Source of the DNA: Bacteroidetes bacterium ADurb.Bin012
GTDB lineage: Bacteria > Bacteroidota > Bacteroidia > Bacteroidales > TTA-H9
Length of the DNA: 64,000 nucleotides
Direction: 5' to 3'
Assembly (NCBI GenBank): GCA_002071415.1
Contig: MWFC01000001.1
Coordinates: forward strand, 62,001-126,000
A program made the position numbers and the translations under genes. The notes below the pieces were generated by a model. It saw only the letters and a list, made by a program, of their open reading frames with translations. It did not search any database and was not told the origin of the DNA. Each line of letters opens with the position of its first letter. The stretch's first letter is position 1. This document shows positions 35,781-45,179 of this stretch, piece by piece.

Positions 35781-37193
35781 ATGAATAAAAATTTACAAAT
35801 TGCTAAATATGTTGTTGCTGATTATCTTACTGCACTACTAGCATGGAGCTTGTTTTTCTTTTACCGCAAATATTATGTCGATCCTTATTTTCTCGAACAT
35901 TATACCGTGGTTTTCGATGATCCCAAATTCTTTTACGGCATTATTGGAATTCCCTTTTTCTGGCTAATTCTTTATGCTATATCAGGCCAATATCGTAAAA
36001 TTTATCGTAAATCGAGGTTGAAGGAATTGGGTCATACTTTGATCATTACCCTGATAGGGGTTCTAATTATTTTCTTTGTTTTGATTCTTGATGATGTAAT
36101 TCGTTCTTATAAATCCTATTATCAATCATTTTTAGTTTTATTCGTTTTGCATTTTTCATTTACTTATTCGGCCCGATTTTTACTAACTACTATTACTAAC
36201 AACAAGATTCATCGACGAAAGATTGGATTCAATACGGTTATGGTGGGCTGCAATGGCAATGCCTTATCCATATATCAGGAAATCGAAAACCAGCCTTTGT
36301 CGCCAGGCAACAAATTTGTTGGATTTGTCGATGCGGGGGTTTCTGAAAAGAATTTACTCGATGGTTATATGCCTCATTTGGGAAGCTATAAGGATCTGAA
36401 AAGAATAATCGATGAATATAAGATTGAGGAAGTAATCATTGCATTCGAGCGATCGGAAAAAGATACTGTCGAACGGGTAATTACCGAACTGGAAGATGCC
36501 AATGTGGTGATAAAGATTGCTCCCATCATGCAGGATATTCTTCTGGGGTCGGTTCGTACCTCCTCCATTTATTCACCCTTGATTGAAATTTCGACCGATT
36601 TGATGCCTGCATGGCAAATGGTATTGAAACGAGCCATGGATATTGTCGTTTCATTGATTGCGATTATTGTTCTTTCTCCCGTATTTTTATTCACAGCCAT
36701 TGGAGTAAAACTTTCGTCGCCGGGTCCTATACTCTATAGCCAACCACGAGTAGGACTGAGAGGGAAAACATTTAAAATGGTCAAATTCCGTTCTATGTAT
36801 CAAGATGCCGAAAGCAATGGTCCACAATTATCCTCGAAAAACGATCCGCGAGTAACACCTTTTGGAAGAATCATGCGGCAATACCGATTGGACGAAATCC
36901 CTCAGTTTTTTACAGTACTGAAAGGTGATATGTCCATAGTAGGTCCGAGGCCCGAACGTTCTTATTACATCGAACAGATCATCCAAAAAATGCCTCATTA
37001 CAAACTGTTACTCAAAGTAAAACCAGGAATAACGAGTTGGGGACAGGTAAAATTTGGTTATGCCGAAAACCTCGATCAGATGACCGAAAGGGCAAAATTC
37101 GATCTCATATATCTGGATAATATGTCAATTGCCATGGATATTAAGATACTCGTCTATACCATCATGATTGTTTTACAGGGAAGAGGAAAGTAA
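35781..37193 (+). CDS. Polyprenyl-phosphate sugar-1-phosphate transferase (WbaP/CpsE-like)
   Basis: Starts a polysaccharide repeat by transferring a sugar-phosphate to undecaprenyl phosphate at the inner membrane. 470 aa: four or five N-terminal helices, a CoA-binding-like domain (about 145-250), a further transmembrane helix (IVVSLIAIIVLSPVFLF) and the catalytic bacterial sugar-transferase domain at the C-terminus with KRAMDIVVSL, SSPGPILYSQPRVGLRGK, KMVKFRSM, RQYRLDEIPQF and KGDMSIVGPRPE. The sugar is unknown. It ends 6 nt before the convergent DUF4294 gene. Confidence 0.93.
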   Translation: MNKNLQIAKYVVADYLTALLAWSLFFFYRKYYVDPYFLEHYTVVFDDPKFFYGIIGIPFFWLILYAISGQYRKIYRKSRLKELGHTLIITLIGVLIIFFVLILDDVIRSYKSYYQSFLVLFVLHFSFTYSARFLLTTITNNKIHRRKIGFNTVMVGCNGNALSIYQEIENQPLSPGNKFVGFVDAGVSEKNLLDGYMPHLGSYKDLKRIIDEYKIEEVIIAFERSEKDTVERVITELEDANVVIKIAPIMQDILLGSVRTSSIYSPLIEISTDLMPAWQMVLKRAMDIVVSLIAIIVLSPVFLFTAIGVKLSSPGPILYSQPRVGLRGKTFKMVKFRSMYQDAESNGPQLSSKNDPRVTPFGRIMRQYRLDEIPQFFTVLKGDMSIVGPRPERSYYIEQIIQKMPHYKLLLKVKPGITSWGQVKFGYAENLDQMTERAKFDLIYLDNMSIAMDIKILVYTIMIVLQGRGK

Positions 37194-37199
37194 TTGCTC

Positions 37200-37784
37200 T
37201 CAAAGAGCACCGTTTTCGATTAGAACCACGATCTGTTCGATAGTGGCATCTTTTCCGTAAGGGTCGTATTTTTCTTTCAAATTATATCCAAAAATCCGGG
37301 CAAATGAATGCCAGAAAAAAGCCATAAATTTTCCCTTGAGTTCTTTTACGAGTTCATACGAAGAATTACCCGTTTCTCTATCTAATAGTTTAAATAGAAT
37401 CTTCCCTTGTGTAAAGGTGAGTTTTTCCAATTCGTCGGAATATTGTTCGGTTAGCTCTTTTTCTAAACGATTGACATATTTTTTCCGTTCCTTTTCCGAT
37501 TTAGAGGTCAAAATGAGATTTTCGTATTCCTGAAATTTAATGCCTGCCAATCGTGCATAAGGATACACTTTTTTCACATTACGTACCAATTTTTCCCATT
37601 GACGCTGATCCTTCTTGTTTTTGAATACGGGTAAACCATAGATTGTAACAGGGTTGAGGTTTATCAAAGGGATAGTATCATTCTCGAATATAGTAGCCCT
37701 GACCACTATTTGAGGTGAAGTTTGAGCTTCAATGGTCATTGCTGTACATAGAAGAAGAATGCCTGTTACAATCGACTTTTTCAC
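37200..37784 (-). CDS. DUF4294 domain-containing exported protein
   Basis: Bacteroidota-restricted family without known function. From GTG 37784 there are 194 aa beginning VKKSIVTGILLLCTAMTIEA, a signal peptide. The frame is open 23 codons further to 37853, but the -7 box (37820-37827) lies inside that extension, so the later start is preferred. The mature part is Lys/Glu-rich and helical: WEKLVRNVKKVYPYARLAG, then KYVNRLEKELTEQYSDELEK and GKILFKLLDRETGNSSY. It is convergent with the sugar transferase and has no operon partner. Confidence 0.85.
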   Translation of the reverse strand: MKKSIVTGILLLCTAMTIEAQTSPQIVVRATIFENDTIPLINLNPVTIYGLPVFKNKKDQRQWEKLVRNVKKVYPYARLAGIKFQEYENLILTSKSEKERKKYVNRLEKELTEQYSDELEKLTFTQGKILFKLLDRETGNSSYELVKELKGKFMAFFWHSFARIFGYNLKEKYDPYGKDATIEQIVVLIENGAL

Positions 37785-37819
37785 GGTAAAAATTCTCGAA
37801 ACGAATTTGAATGAGAGTG

Positions 37820-37827
37820 CAAATTTA
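37820..37827 (-). promoter_or_regulatory. -7 box of the DUF4294 gene
   Basis: TAAATTTG on the minus strand predicts a start near 37812, which decides for GTG 37784. Confidence 0.45.
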
Positions 37828-38006
37828 ATACCGGAATAAACACCCGGAAACATATTCCTTACTCTATTTCCTCTATAAATCTCATAATTTTTTTATAAGG
37901 GTCTTATAACGGACAATTATGAATTTTTTTTATTTAAGTTTGCATATAGAGTAAAAAAGTTGGAATCAAAAAGGAATAAATTCATAACAAAACCAAATTA
38001 TTGAAA

Positions 38007-39101
38007 ATGAACAGAGTATTAGTAGCTACGGGTGGTGGCGATTGCCCTGGATTGAATGCAGTAATTCGGGCTATAGTAAAAAGAGCAGCCAGAGAGAAGA
38101 ATTGGGAAGTGATAGGAAGCATAGAAGCTTTTAATGGAATTTTAAGAGAACCCACCGAGATTATGGTACTCAACGAAAAAGCCGTTTCAGGTATTCATTA
38201 TCAGGGAGGTACTATATTAGGAACCACTAATAAAGGAGGTCCATTTGCCTGGCCTGTAAGACTACCTGATGGAACCTGGGAAGAAATTGACAGAAGCGAT
38301 GAAATGCTTCGCAAACTGCAATATTTGGGTGTAGATGCGGTCATCAATATTGGAGGAGAAGGATCACAGACCATCTCGCAGGCTTTGTACGAAAAAGGGC
38401 TCAACATTATTGGAGTACCAAAAACCATCGACAACGATTTGCTGGGAACCGATTCTACTTTCGGATTTCAAACTGCCGTACAGATTTGTACTGAAGCTGT
38501 GGATAAGCTTGTTACCACTGCTGCGAGCCATAATCGTATTTTGATTCTTGAAGTGATGGGGCGTTATGCCGGATGGATTGCCATGAATGCAGCTGTGGCT
38601 GGCGGAGCTGAAATATGCCTAATTCCTGAAATTCCTTATGATATCGATAAGGTTCTTCAAAAAATCGATTCCCGCTTCGTAAAGGGACGAGGTTTTGTGA
38701 ATATAGTGATTTCGGAAGGTGCTCGTCCTATAGGAGGCGATTTTGCAAGAAAGGAAACCGGCGAAGTGGGCTATCACAGCGTTAAACTTTCGGGAGCAGC
38801 CGAACGCCTCATGCAAGAATTGAAGGAAGCAGGCTGCCCTTATGATATGCGAGCTACCGTTTTAGGCCATGTGCAGCGAGGAGGTGTGCCTATTGCCTAC
38901 GATCGCGTCCTAGCTACTCAGTTTGGAGTGAAAGCCATGGAACTGGTAATGGAAGGAAAATTTGGACAAATGGTGTCGTACCGTCATCCTTACATTACCT
39001 CCGTTCCCTTGAAAGATGCCATTAAAAGATACAATTTCGTAGATATGGATACCGCATTAATAAAAACTGCGCGTGGTGTGGGTATATGTTTTGGCGATTG
39101 A
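38007..39101 (+). CDS. pfkA: 6-phosphofructokinase (group III / mixed-substrate type)
   Basis: Phosphorylates fructose-6-phosphate in glycolysis. 364 aa from ATG 38007. The ATP/PPi loop reads GGEGS (116-120), with Gly at the position that favours ATP over PPi, while the catalytic segment is VPKTIDNDL (Lys139, Asp142), where ATP-PfkA has Gly before TIDND and PPi enzymes have Lys. GGGDCPGLNAVIR, FGFQTAVQICTEAVDKL and EVMGRYAGWIAMNAAVAGGA resemble the actinobacterial PPi-PFK lineage. The phosphoryl donor is therefore uncertain. Confidence 0.94.
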   Translation: MNRVLVATGGGDCPGLNAVIRAIVKRAAREKNWEVIGSIEAFNGILREPTEIMVLNEKAVSGIHYQGGTILGTTNKGGPFAWPVRLPDGTWEEIDRSDEMLRKLQYLGVDAVINIGGEGSQTISQALYEKGLNIIGVPKTIDNDLLGTDSTFGFQTAVQICTEAVDKLVTTAASHNRILILEVMGRYAGWIAMNAAVAGGAEICLIPEIPYDIDKVLQKIDSRFVKGRGFVNIVISEGARPIGGDFARKETGEVGYHSVKLSGAAERLMQELKEAGCPYDMRATVLGHVQRGGVPIAYDRVLATQFGVKAMELVMEGKFGQMVSYRHPYITSVPLKDAIKRYNFVDMDTALIKTARGVGICFGD

Positions 39102-39124
39102 ATCATAGGAAAATATTTTCTCCA

Positions 39125-39164
39125 AATTTAAAGCCCTGAGTCTTACCGATCAGGGCTTTAAATT
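39125..39164. terminator. Bidirectional terminator between pfkA and clpX
   Basis: AATTTAAAGCCCTGA (39125-39139) and TCAGGGCTTTAAATT (39150-39164) are perfect 15-bp arms around a 10-nt loop, serving both convergent genes. Confidence 0.8.
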
Positions 39165-39199
39165 TCTTTGTCAGAATAAACGTGAATATTCAATCCAAT

Positions 39200-40435
39200 T
39201 CAGGCCACCTTCAATCTGCTGATGCCAGAGGTTTCGAATTTTTCTTGGGCATAATCAAGCGTAATGTGCAGAGTAGGAGCAAGTTTTCCAGAAGGCGCCT
39301 CGAACATTAAATCCTTAAGAATGCTTTCCATGATGGAACGTAACCCTCTGGCACCAAGTTTGAATTCTATGGACTTTTGAACGACGAAATCAAATACCTC
39401 ATCATCGAAGCTCAGTTGGATTTTGTCCATTTCGAATATCTTCTTATACTGTTTTACCAGAGCATTTTTAGGTTCGGTGAGGATACGCTTCAAAGCATTG
39501 GCATCTAAGGGTGATAGATGGCAAACCACAGGAAAACGACCTACAAGTTCCGGAATAAGGCCATAAGCTCTCAAATCAGGAGGAGAAACATACTGCAGCA
39601 AATTGTCTTTTTCGATTTCGGTAAATGGCTCTTTTTTAAAGCCTACGATATTGGTTCTAAGCCTCGAGGCAATTTTATTCTCGATTCCATCGAAGGCGCC
39701 TCCGGCAATAAAGAGAATATTCTGAGTGTTCACCTGAATGAATTTTTGCTCGGGATGTTTGCGACCTCCCTGTGGAGGAACATTCACAATGCTTCCTTCG
39801 AGGAGTTTGAGCAAAGCTTGTTGAACCCCTTCACCCGATACATCACGTGTAATGCTTGGATTGTCGCTTTTACGAGAGATTTTATCGATTTCGTCAATAA
39901 AAACAATACCCATTTCTGTGGTAGCTATATCGTAATCGGCGGCTTGCAGCAACCGAGCTAATATGCTCTCGACATCTTCTCCCACATAACCGGCTTCGGT
40001 TAAAACAGTGGCATCAGCTATGCAAAAAGGTACATTGAGCAAGCGCGCTATGGTTTGAGCCAGAAGTGTCTTCCCTGTACCGGTTTCCCCTACAAAGATG
40101 ATATTCGATTTTTCGATTTCTACATCATCTATATTGTTCTGGCTGATAGGTTGTGAAATTCTCTTATAATGATTGTAAACCGCAACCGAGAGCACTTTCT
40201 TGGCCTCTTCCTGCCCGATAATGTATTGATCGAGGTAGGCTTTGATTTCTGCAGGTTTATAGATTTTCTTCGAATGAACCTTCTTCTTTCGTGCGGAAGT
40301 TATTTCCTGCAAAACAATATCACGGGCCTGTTCTATACAACTATCGCAAATATTGGCATTTATTCCACTGATGAGCAGATTGACTTCTTTTTTACTTCGC
40401 CCGCAAAATGAACAGTATTCCAATGTTTTTGCCAT
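39200..40435 (-). CDS. clpX: ATP-dependent Clp protease ATP-binding subunit ClpX
   Basis: AAA+ unfoldase that feeds substrates to ClpP. 411 aa from ATG 40435, preceded by AGGAAG at a good distance; the frame extends 12 codons to a TTG, which is less likely. The zinc-binding domain has Cys8, Cys11, Cys30 and Cys33 ([21 protein letters not shown]). AAA+ core: [31 protein letters not shown], and the pore loop GYVGEDVES. It follows clpP by 49 nt in the tig-clpP-clpX order. Confidence 0.97.
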   Translation of the reverse strand: MAKTLEYCSFCGRSKKEVNLLISGINANICDSCIEQARDIVLQEITSARKKKVHSKKIYKPAEIKAYLDQYIIGQEEAKKVLSVAVYNHYKRISQPISQNNIDDVEIEKSNIIFVGETGTGKTLLAQTIARLLNVPFCIADATVLTEAGYVGEDVESILARLLQAADYDIATTEMGIVFIDEIDKISRKSDNPSITRDVSGEGVQQALLKLLEGSIVNVPPQGGRKHPEQKFIQVNTQNILFIAGGAFDGIENKIASRLRTNIVGFKKEPFTEIEKDNLLQYVSPPDLRAYGLIPELVGRFPVVCHLSPLDANALKRILTEPKNALVKQYKKIFEMDKIQLSFDDEVFDFVVQKSIEFKLGARGLRSIMESILKDLMFEAPSGKLAPTLHITLDYAQEKFETSGISRLKVA

Positions 40436-40484
40436 CGATTTCTTCCTTTTGTACAAAATATCTCGAGCCAAAGAAAAAGAATCC

Positions 40485-41192
40485 TTAGGCTTGATTTGAA
40501 CTATCTTTCGTATTCCTTTCCCTGAACAATACTTCGTCGATCATTCCATATTCCTTGGCTTCATATGAAGTCATCCAGAAATCACGGTCGGCGTCTTGCC
40601 AGATTTTTTCGAAAGGTTGGCCTGTATGATAGGCAATAATTTCATACAGTTCCTTTTTTAATTTTTGAATTTCTCTGGCAGTGATTTCTATATCGGAAGC
40701 TTGTCCTTCGGCACCTCCCATAGGTTGATGAATCAGGATGCGTGAGTGCTTGAGGGCTGTTCTTTTGCCTTTGGCACCAGCACATAGGATTACTGCACCC
40801 ATCGAGGCAGCCATGCCTGTACAGATAGTGGCCACATCGGCTGCAATATATTGCATGGTATCATAAATCCCTAATCCCGCATATACCGAACCTCCAGGCG
40901 TGTTCAAATAGATTTGAATGTCTTTACGTGGATCGGTACTTTCGAGGAATAGAAGCTGTGCCTGAATAATATTGGCCACATAATCATCGATGGGTACTCC
41001 TAAAAAAATGATTCTATCCATCATCAACCTCGAGAACACGTCCATTGTGGCTACATTGAGTTGACGTTCCTCAATAATTGTAGGCGATATGTAATTATCA
41101 TGTACCGCAATGTATTTCTGCAAAGCCAAAGGATTTATTCCTACATGGCGAGTTGCAAATTTGTAAAATTCATCTTTATTCATATTATTCAT
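40485..41192 (-). CDS. clpP: ATP-dependent Clp protease proteolytic subunit
   Basis: Serine peptidase of the ClpXP complex. 235 aa, longer than the ~200 of E. coli because of an N-terminal extension of about 30 residues before [20 protein letters not shown]. The catalytic triad is in place: Ser in [17 protein letters not shown], His in [14 protein letters not shown], Asp in [13 protein letters not shown]. It overlaps the end of tig by 8 nt (ATG region 41192 vs tig stop 41185), implying coupled translation. Confidence 0.97.
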   Translation of the reverse strand: MNNMNKDEFYKFATRHVGINPLALQKYIAVHDNYISPTIIEERQLNVATMDVFSRLMMDRIIFLGVPIDDYVANIIQAQLLFLESTDPRKDIQIYLNTPGGSVYAGLGIYDTMQYIAADVATICTGMAASMGAVILCAGAKGKRTALKHSRILIHQPMGGAEGQASDIEITAREIQKLKKELYEIIAYHTGQPFEKIWQDADRDFWMTSYEAKEYGMIDEVLFRERNTKDSSNQA

Positions 41193-42615
41193 TATTTTGA
41201 TTTTCTGTATTGTTTTCCATTATTTCATTACTTTTTTCTTCCTGAGCCTCTTTATCTTCTTTCTTCGTATCTTTTGTAATTGAAGCCATGAATGTTGTTG
41301 AATCCAGTTCTGTAATTTCGAGTGGAAGGTTCGATTTTAGGAATTCTATAATTTTACGTTCTCTCAGTTCGTTCTCTGCATTCTCAATATTTTTTTCATT
41401 TTTCATTGCTGCATCCACGTACTGTGATATTTTTTCTACTATATTAGGATTATTCTGAAGATAAGGGAAACTCGAAGATACAATCTTCTGTGCTAAATGA
41501 TTTCTGATGTCTTCTTCATCAATTTTTATATCTGCTTTTTCAATAATATAATTGATTAGTAAGTCTATACGAATTGATTCGATATAATCATCAATACCTT
41601 TATCAACTTCTTCTAAATCTTTATTTTCGTCGGTGGCTATCCATCTTTTGAGAAAATCTTTGGGCAGGGGAATATTCGTTTGATTAAGTATCATTTGCAT
41701 GGAAGCCAAGTAGAATAATCTGTCGCTATATTCTTGCAAAACATTTAAATTAATTTTTTTTGCTACTTCGGCTCTGAATTCTTCTAACGTTTCTATGTTT
41801 TGTTCGGGGAAAACTTGGTGAAAAAAGTCCTGATTTAGCTCAGGCAATTTTTTATGAGAAATGCTAATGATTTTAAGTTGAAGATTCTTGTATAAATTCT
41901 CCGCTTCGCTTAGGCTAATTCCAATAAATTTGGCTAAATCTTCGGATGAACCAAACAGAAAGTCGATGATTTCATCTTTTCTTAAACCTAATAGCTTATC
42001 CTTAATTTCTTGAGGAAGGGATTCCTCTCTAATATCAAATCTTATTGGTTGATGATATCCATCCTCCTTTGGCGAGCCTGAATTGTCTATTTCGAACAGT
42101 TCTCCCTCGATGATAGCCTCTCCATCCACAGTTTCTATCTCCACCAATTCGGCAAACTGTTCTCTAAATTTCTCGATTTGACGATCTATATCGGTTTGCG
42201 TAGGGACGATTTTAATGTACTTCACCGGTTGTATTTCGGAGAAATTAATTTCTATTTCGGGTGTGAATGCTATATCGAAAAGAAATTCGGGTTCCTCACC
42301 TTGATAATACTCCATATTAAATGACCCAGCTTGCTGGTTGATTAACGGATATCCTAAGATAGGCAATTGGTTTTCTGTTATATATTGAATGACTGTTTCA
42401 ATAAGTAATTTATTAATATAGTCAAAAAAGAGTGAATAACCATACAATTTCTTTATATGCTCCATAGGCACCTTTCCTTTGCGAAATCCAGGAATGACTG
42501 CCTCACGTTGTAATTTATTAAGTTCGGCTACAATTTGAGGAAGAAAATCTTCTTCAGATAACTTCAAATGAAGTGTTGCGGTCAATTCACCTGTATCTTC
42601 TCGAATAATTTCCAT
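41185..42615 (-). CDS. tig: Trigger factor
   Basis: Ribosome-associated chaperone. 476 aa. The N-terminal ribosome-binding signature is [19 protein letters not shown] (about residues 40-58). The central FKBP-like region (about 155-240) is weakly conserved, with EGELFEID and [16 protein letters not shown], and may lack prolyl-isomerase activity. The C-terminal helical arms follow, and a Lys/Glu/Asn-rich tail ends the protein. It heads tig-clpP-clpX, with the 97-aa protein and tRNA-Leu upstream on the same strand. Confidence 0.93.
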   Translation of the reverse strand: MEIIREDTGELTATLHLKLSEEDFLPQIVAELNKLQREAVIPGFRKGKVPMEHIKKLYGYSLFFDYINKLLIETVIQYITENQLPILGYPLINQQAGSFNMEYYQGEEPEFLFDIAFTPEIEINFSEIQPVKYIKIVPTQTDIDRQIEKFREQFAELVEIETVDGEAIIEGELFEIDNSGSPKEDGYHQPIRFDIREESLPQEIKDKLLGLRKDEIIDFLFGSSEDLAKFIGISLSEAENLYKNLQLKIISISHKKLPELNQDFFHQVFPEQNIETLEEFRAEVAKKINLNVLQEYSDRLFYLASMQMILNQTNIPLPKDFLKRWIATDENKDLEEVDKGIDDYIESIRIDLLINYIIEKADIKIDEEDIRNHLAQKIVSSSFPYLQNNPNIVEKISQYVDAAMKNEKNIENAENELRERKIIEFLKSNLPLEITELDSTTFMASITKDTKKEDKEAQEEKSNEIMENNTENQNNE

Positions 42616-42723
42616 GGATAATTTAAGTTTTTATTTTGAAAGTTTGCTCGTAAATATTGATGTTTAGGTTTGCCTTTTCTCTGTGTCTTCCCAGAATTTA
42701 GGTAAGGCAGTTATAAGCATTTT

Positions 42724-43017
42724 TCAATCATTCGACTTAACAATGTTGCTTAATTTTTCAATGGCTTGTTCTATCTGATGGTTTAAATCGTTTTCTATGC
42801 TCCTGAAATGAGCTTTAACCGCACGAGGGTCATCTTTGCCTTCGATATGATTCACCCGGTACACAAGGTTGTTGCGGGTATTGACAAGTTCTCTCAGAAG
42901 GTGATAAACTTCTTCTTCTTTTTTACCCGGATAAAGATGAAGTACATTTAAACAGTCAGAGATTACCTCATCGATGGCATATTCAATATATTTTTTGGTA
43001 TCTTTTTTACTGGCCAT
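42724..43017 (-). CDS. Small helical protein of unknown function
   Basis: 97 aa, family not recognised. Charged and predicted all-helical (KKYIEYAIDEVISDCLNVL, VYHLLRELVNTRNNLVYRVN, LNHQIEQAIEKLSNIV), with no signal peptide or membrane segment, so cytoplasmic. It lies 55 nt downstream of tRNA-Leu and about 110 nt upstream of tig on the same strand, so it may be read from the tRNA promoter. The good start and regular amphipathic pattern support a real gene. Binding to nucleic acid or to a partner protein is possible but only a guess. Confidence 0.78.
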   Translation of the reverse strand: MASKKDTKKYIEYAIDEVISDCLNVLHLYPGKKEEEVYHLLRELVNTRNNLVYRVNHIEGKDDPRAVKAHFRSIENDLNHQIEQAIEKLSNIVKSND

Positions 43018-43071
43018 TGGGTTTTTTAAGTTTTAAGTAAGGATATTAAACTATTAGAAAATATGTTACTG

Positions 43072-43153
43072 TGCGGATGAAGGGACTCGAACCCCCACGC
43101 CTTTCGGCACCAGATCCTAAGTCTGGCTCGGCTACCAATTACGACACATCCGC
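43072..43153 (-). tRNA. tRNA-Leu (anticodon TAG)
   Basis: Acceptor arms GCGGATG/CATCCGC, anticodon loop ACTTAGGAT region giving TAG, a long class II variable arm (TGCCGAAAGGCG) and T-loop GGTTCGAGTCC. Discriminator A is followed by CA, so a full CCA is not encoded. Confidence 0.96.
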
Positions 43154-43163
43154 ATAGGGTTTG

Positions 43164-43193
43164 CAAAATTACAATAATTTATAAGATTGGCAA
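43164..43193 (-). promoter_or_regulatory. Promoter of tRNA-Leu
   Basis: Minus-strand TTG (43193-43191), a 19-nt spacer and TAATTTTG (43171-43164), a textbook Bacteroidota promoter 10 nt from the tRNA. Confidence 0.75.
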
Positions 43194-43287
43194 CCGAATT
43201 AAAGAGAATGGCTTTCGTTGCTTAAATGGCTTTTGTTCGAAGATTTTCATCGGAAGGTATTGCTTATTTTCAGCTATTTTTGCAAAC

Positions 43288-43590
43288 GTGCTGAAGCAAA
43301 TACTAAAAACTCCGTTGATTATTCTGATAAGGGTGTATCAATTTGGTATTTCACCATTTACACCCGCCAGTTGCAGGCATTGGCCTAGCTGCAGCACTTA
43401 TGCTATCGAAGCCATCAAACGGTATGGCATATTTCGAGGTGGGATGCTTGCCATCAACCGTATTTTGCGGTGTCATCCGTGGGGAACTAGTGGCATCGAC
43501 CCTGTCCCACTTTTCTTATTCCATCGCTTTTATTCCAATAAAAAACTAAGTTGTAACAGGTTGAAGCCTCATCCGGAAAATTTGCAATAA
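43288..43590 (+). CDS. yidD: Membrane protein insertion efficiency factor YidD
   Basis: Small basic membrane-associated protein that assists YidC. 100 aa from GTG 43288. The family core is present: LIILIRVYQFGISPFTPASC, then CRHWPSCSTYAIEAIKRYG, GGMLAINRILRCHPWGTSGI and DPVP. The C-terminal ~25 residues are a variable basic tail. A TATTTTTG box at 43275-43282 would start transcription almost at the GTG, so either the mRNA is leaderless or another promoter is used. It stands alone between tRNA-Leu and rlmN. Confidence 0.92.
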   Translation: MLKQILKTPLIILIRVYQFGISPFTPASCRHWPSCSTYAIEAIKRYGIFRGGMLAINRILRCHPWGTSGIDPVPLFLFHRFYSNKKLSCNRLKPHPENLQ

Positions 43591-43797
43591 GCTGAAAATG
43601 TACCCATTGAATTGTCTCGATGATTTTCTGGCTTCGAAATATCCTTCGTAAGAGATTGGAATTTTAAAGAACTGAGCCTCCTATTTCATTGGTTTAGCAT
43701 TGCTCGAATGCGACCAAAATAGCACGATGAATCTTTGAAAAAGTATAAGGAGTTTGTCGACAATTCGTAAGTGTTCGAAAAGTAGAGATTTTAATTT

Positions 43798-44808
43798 TTA
43801 TTTGCTTCCTACCATCATTCCGCAAGCAGCCGAAATATCGTAACCAGAAGATATTCTGATGGTTACCCTGAGGCCGTACTCGTTTAATATTTCTCTGAAG
43901 TTTTCGATGGTTCGAAGACAAGGTCTTCTGAAATTTGCCCCAGCAATGGAATTGTAGGCAATCAAATTAATATGACACCGGAGGCCGCTCAAAAGTCTGC
44001 CGGTTTCATGAGCATGTAAGGGGCTATCGTTGAATCCTCCCAGCAGAAGATACTCGAATGAAAGCCTGCGTTTGCCTGTAAATTTTTTCGTTTTTAGCAT
44101 TTTTATCACCTCCTTGATGGGATAAATACTTTCAACAGGCATAATGCTCTTTCTTTCTTCGTGAAATGGAGAATGTAAGCTAATGGCGAGATTGCATTTC
44201 AATTCTTCGATTACCTTCGAAAGTTCAGGAAATATACCAACTGTGCTAATGGTAATATATCGGTTGGCTAATGAGACTCCCCACCATGCATTCAGTATTT
44301 CAACGGCTTTCTTGACGGATTGGTAACTGTCGAGAGGCTCGCCCATTCCCATGAATACGATGTGATTGAAAGGTTTTCGAAGTCCAAATACCTGCGAGAG
44401 AATTTCAAAAGTACTTAAATTGCCTCTGAATCCATGCTGCCCTGTTGAGCAAAATTTGCATCCAAACCTGCAACCCGCTTGCGATGATACGCAGATAGTC
44501 ATTCGTTTTGCGGCTGGAATCCATGCTGCTTCGAACGCTTTCCCTCCCTCACTCTCGAATAGACCTTTTATCGTACCATCGGACGATTGAAGTTTTAAAA
44601 TAGGTTGTAAAACCTCTATTGAAAAATTATCTTCGAGAAACCACCTCAATGACTTAGGATAAGCCTCAATGGAACTCAAAGGTTTGCCATATTTCTTATA
44701 CAAATTGTGCGCAAGCAGCGATGGATCTTTGGTTTCATAGCCGGCTGCCATAAAAATATTTCTTAGTTCTTCGAGATTTTTACCTATGAGATTTGCCGAA
44801 TTATCCAT
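43798..44808 (-). CDS. rlmN: Dual-specificity 23S rRNA/tRNA adenine-C2 methyltransferase RlmN
   Basis: Radical-SAM enzyme that methylates A2503 of 23S rRNA and A37 of some tRNAs. 336 aa. The [4Fe-4S] motif C-x3-C-x2-C is at Cys113/117/120 (GCRFGCKFCSTG), with MGMGEPLDSY, ITISTVGIFP and LAISLHSP. The methyl-carrying C-terminal cysteine is in SAACGMM. A minus-strand TATCTTTG -7 box lies at 44833-44826. Its client of Fe-S delivery could be the NifU-like protein at 17147. Confidence 0.96.
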   Translation of the reverse strand: MDNSANLIGKNLEELRNIFMAAGYETKDPSLLAHNLYKKYGKPLSSIEAYPKSLRWFLEDNFSIEVLQPILKLQSSDGTIKGLFESEGGKAFEAAWIPAAKRMTICVSSQAGCRFGCKFCSTGQHGFRGNLSTFEILSQVFGLRKPFNHIVFMGMGEPLDSYQSVKKAVEILNAWWGVSLANRYITISTVGIFPELSKVIEELKCNLAISLHSPFHEERKSIMPVESIYPIKEVIKMLKTKKFTGKRRLSFEYLLLGGFNDSPLHAHETGRLLSGLRCHINLIAYNSIAGANFRRPCLRTIENFREILNEYGLRVTIRISSGYDISAACGMMVGSK

Positions 44809-45179
44809 GTCATAAAGCTCAGCCGCAAAGATACCTATGTTTCAATAAAATGGCTGGTAAGGACATAGGCTTAGTTTAGTCGATCGACGCATTCAGCCCT
44901 CACCTCCCAAAATTTACGACATGTGGAAGCTCCAATTACTAAATTTTTTTAAACCCAATAGGCCTCTAAGACCTGTTAGGTCTGAATTTCGAAGGAATAT
45001 TATTGAAATTTTGGAGGTTTTTACCACTGAGACATTCAAGGTGATCCGGAACGGTTTTCCTGACAATTTGCAAAAAGTATGCGTAAATAATCCATAGCTT
45101 ATGTTTTCGAACGTTTTCCTTTTGTCGAGTGTGATATTTATAAATCACTTATATTTACCTCGTTTAAAATTTTTGGGTT
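44809..45179. other. Non-coding gap between rlmN and the S9-like hydrolase
   Basis: The 371-bp gap holds the divergent promoters of the two genes and a small palindrome AGACCT(gtt)AGGTCT at 44969-44983 within CCTCTAAGACCTGTTAGGTC. This resembles the GACCT/AGGTC dispersed repeats I recall from Bacteroidota intergenic regions. No open frame with coding character and no RNA gene was recognised. Confidence 0.5.

Noticed and set aside
45138-45156. Imperfect palindrome around GTGATATTTATAAATCAC before the S9-like hydrolase
   Set aside because: AT-rich and imperfect; cannot be separated from background in this low-GC sequence.
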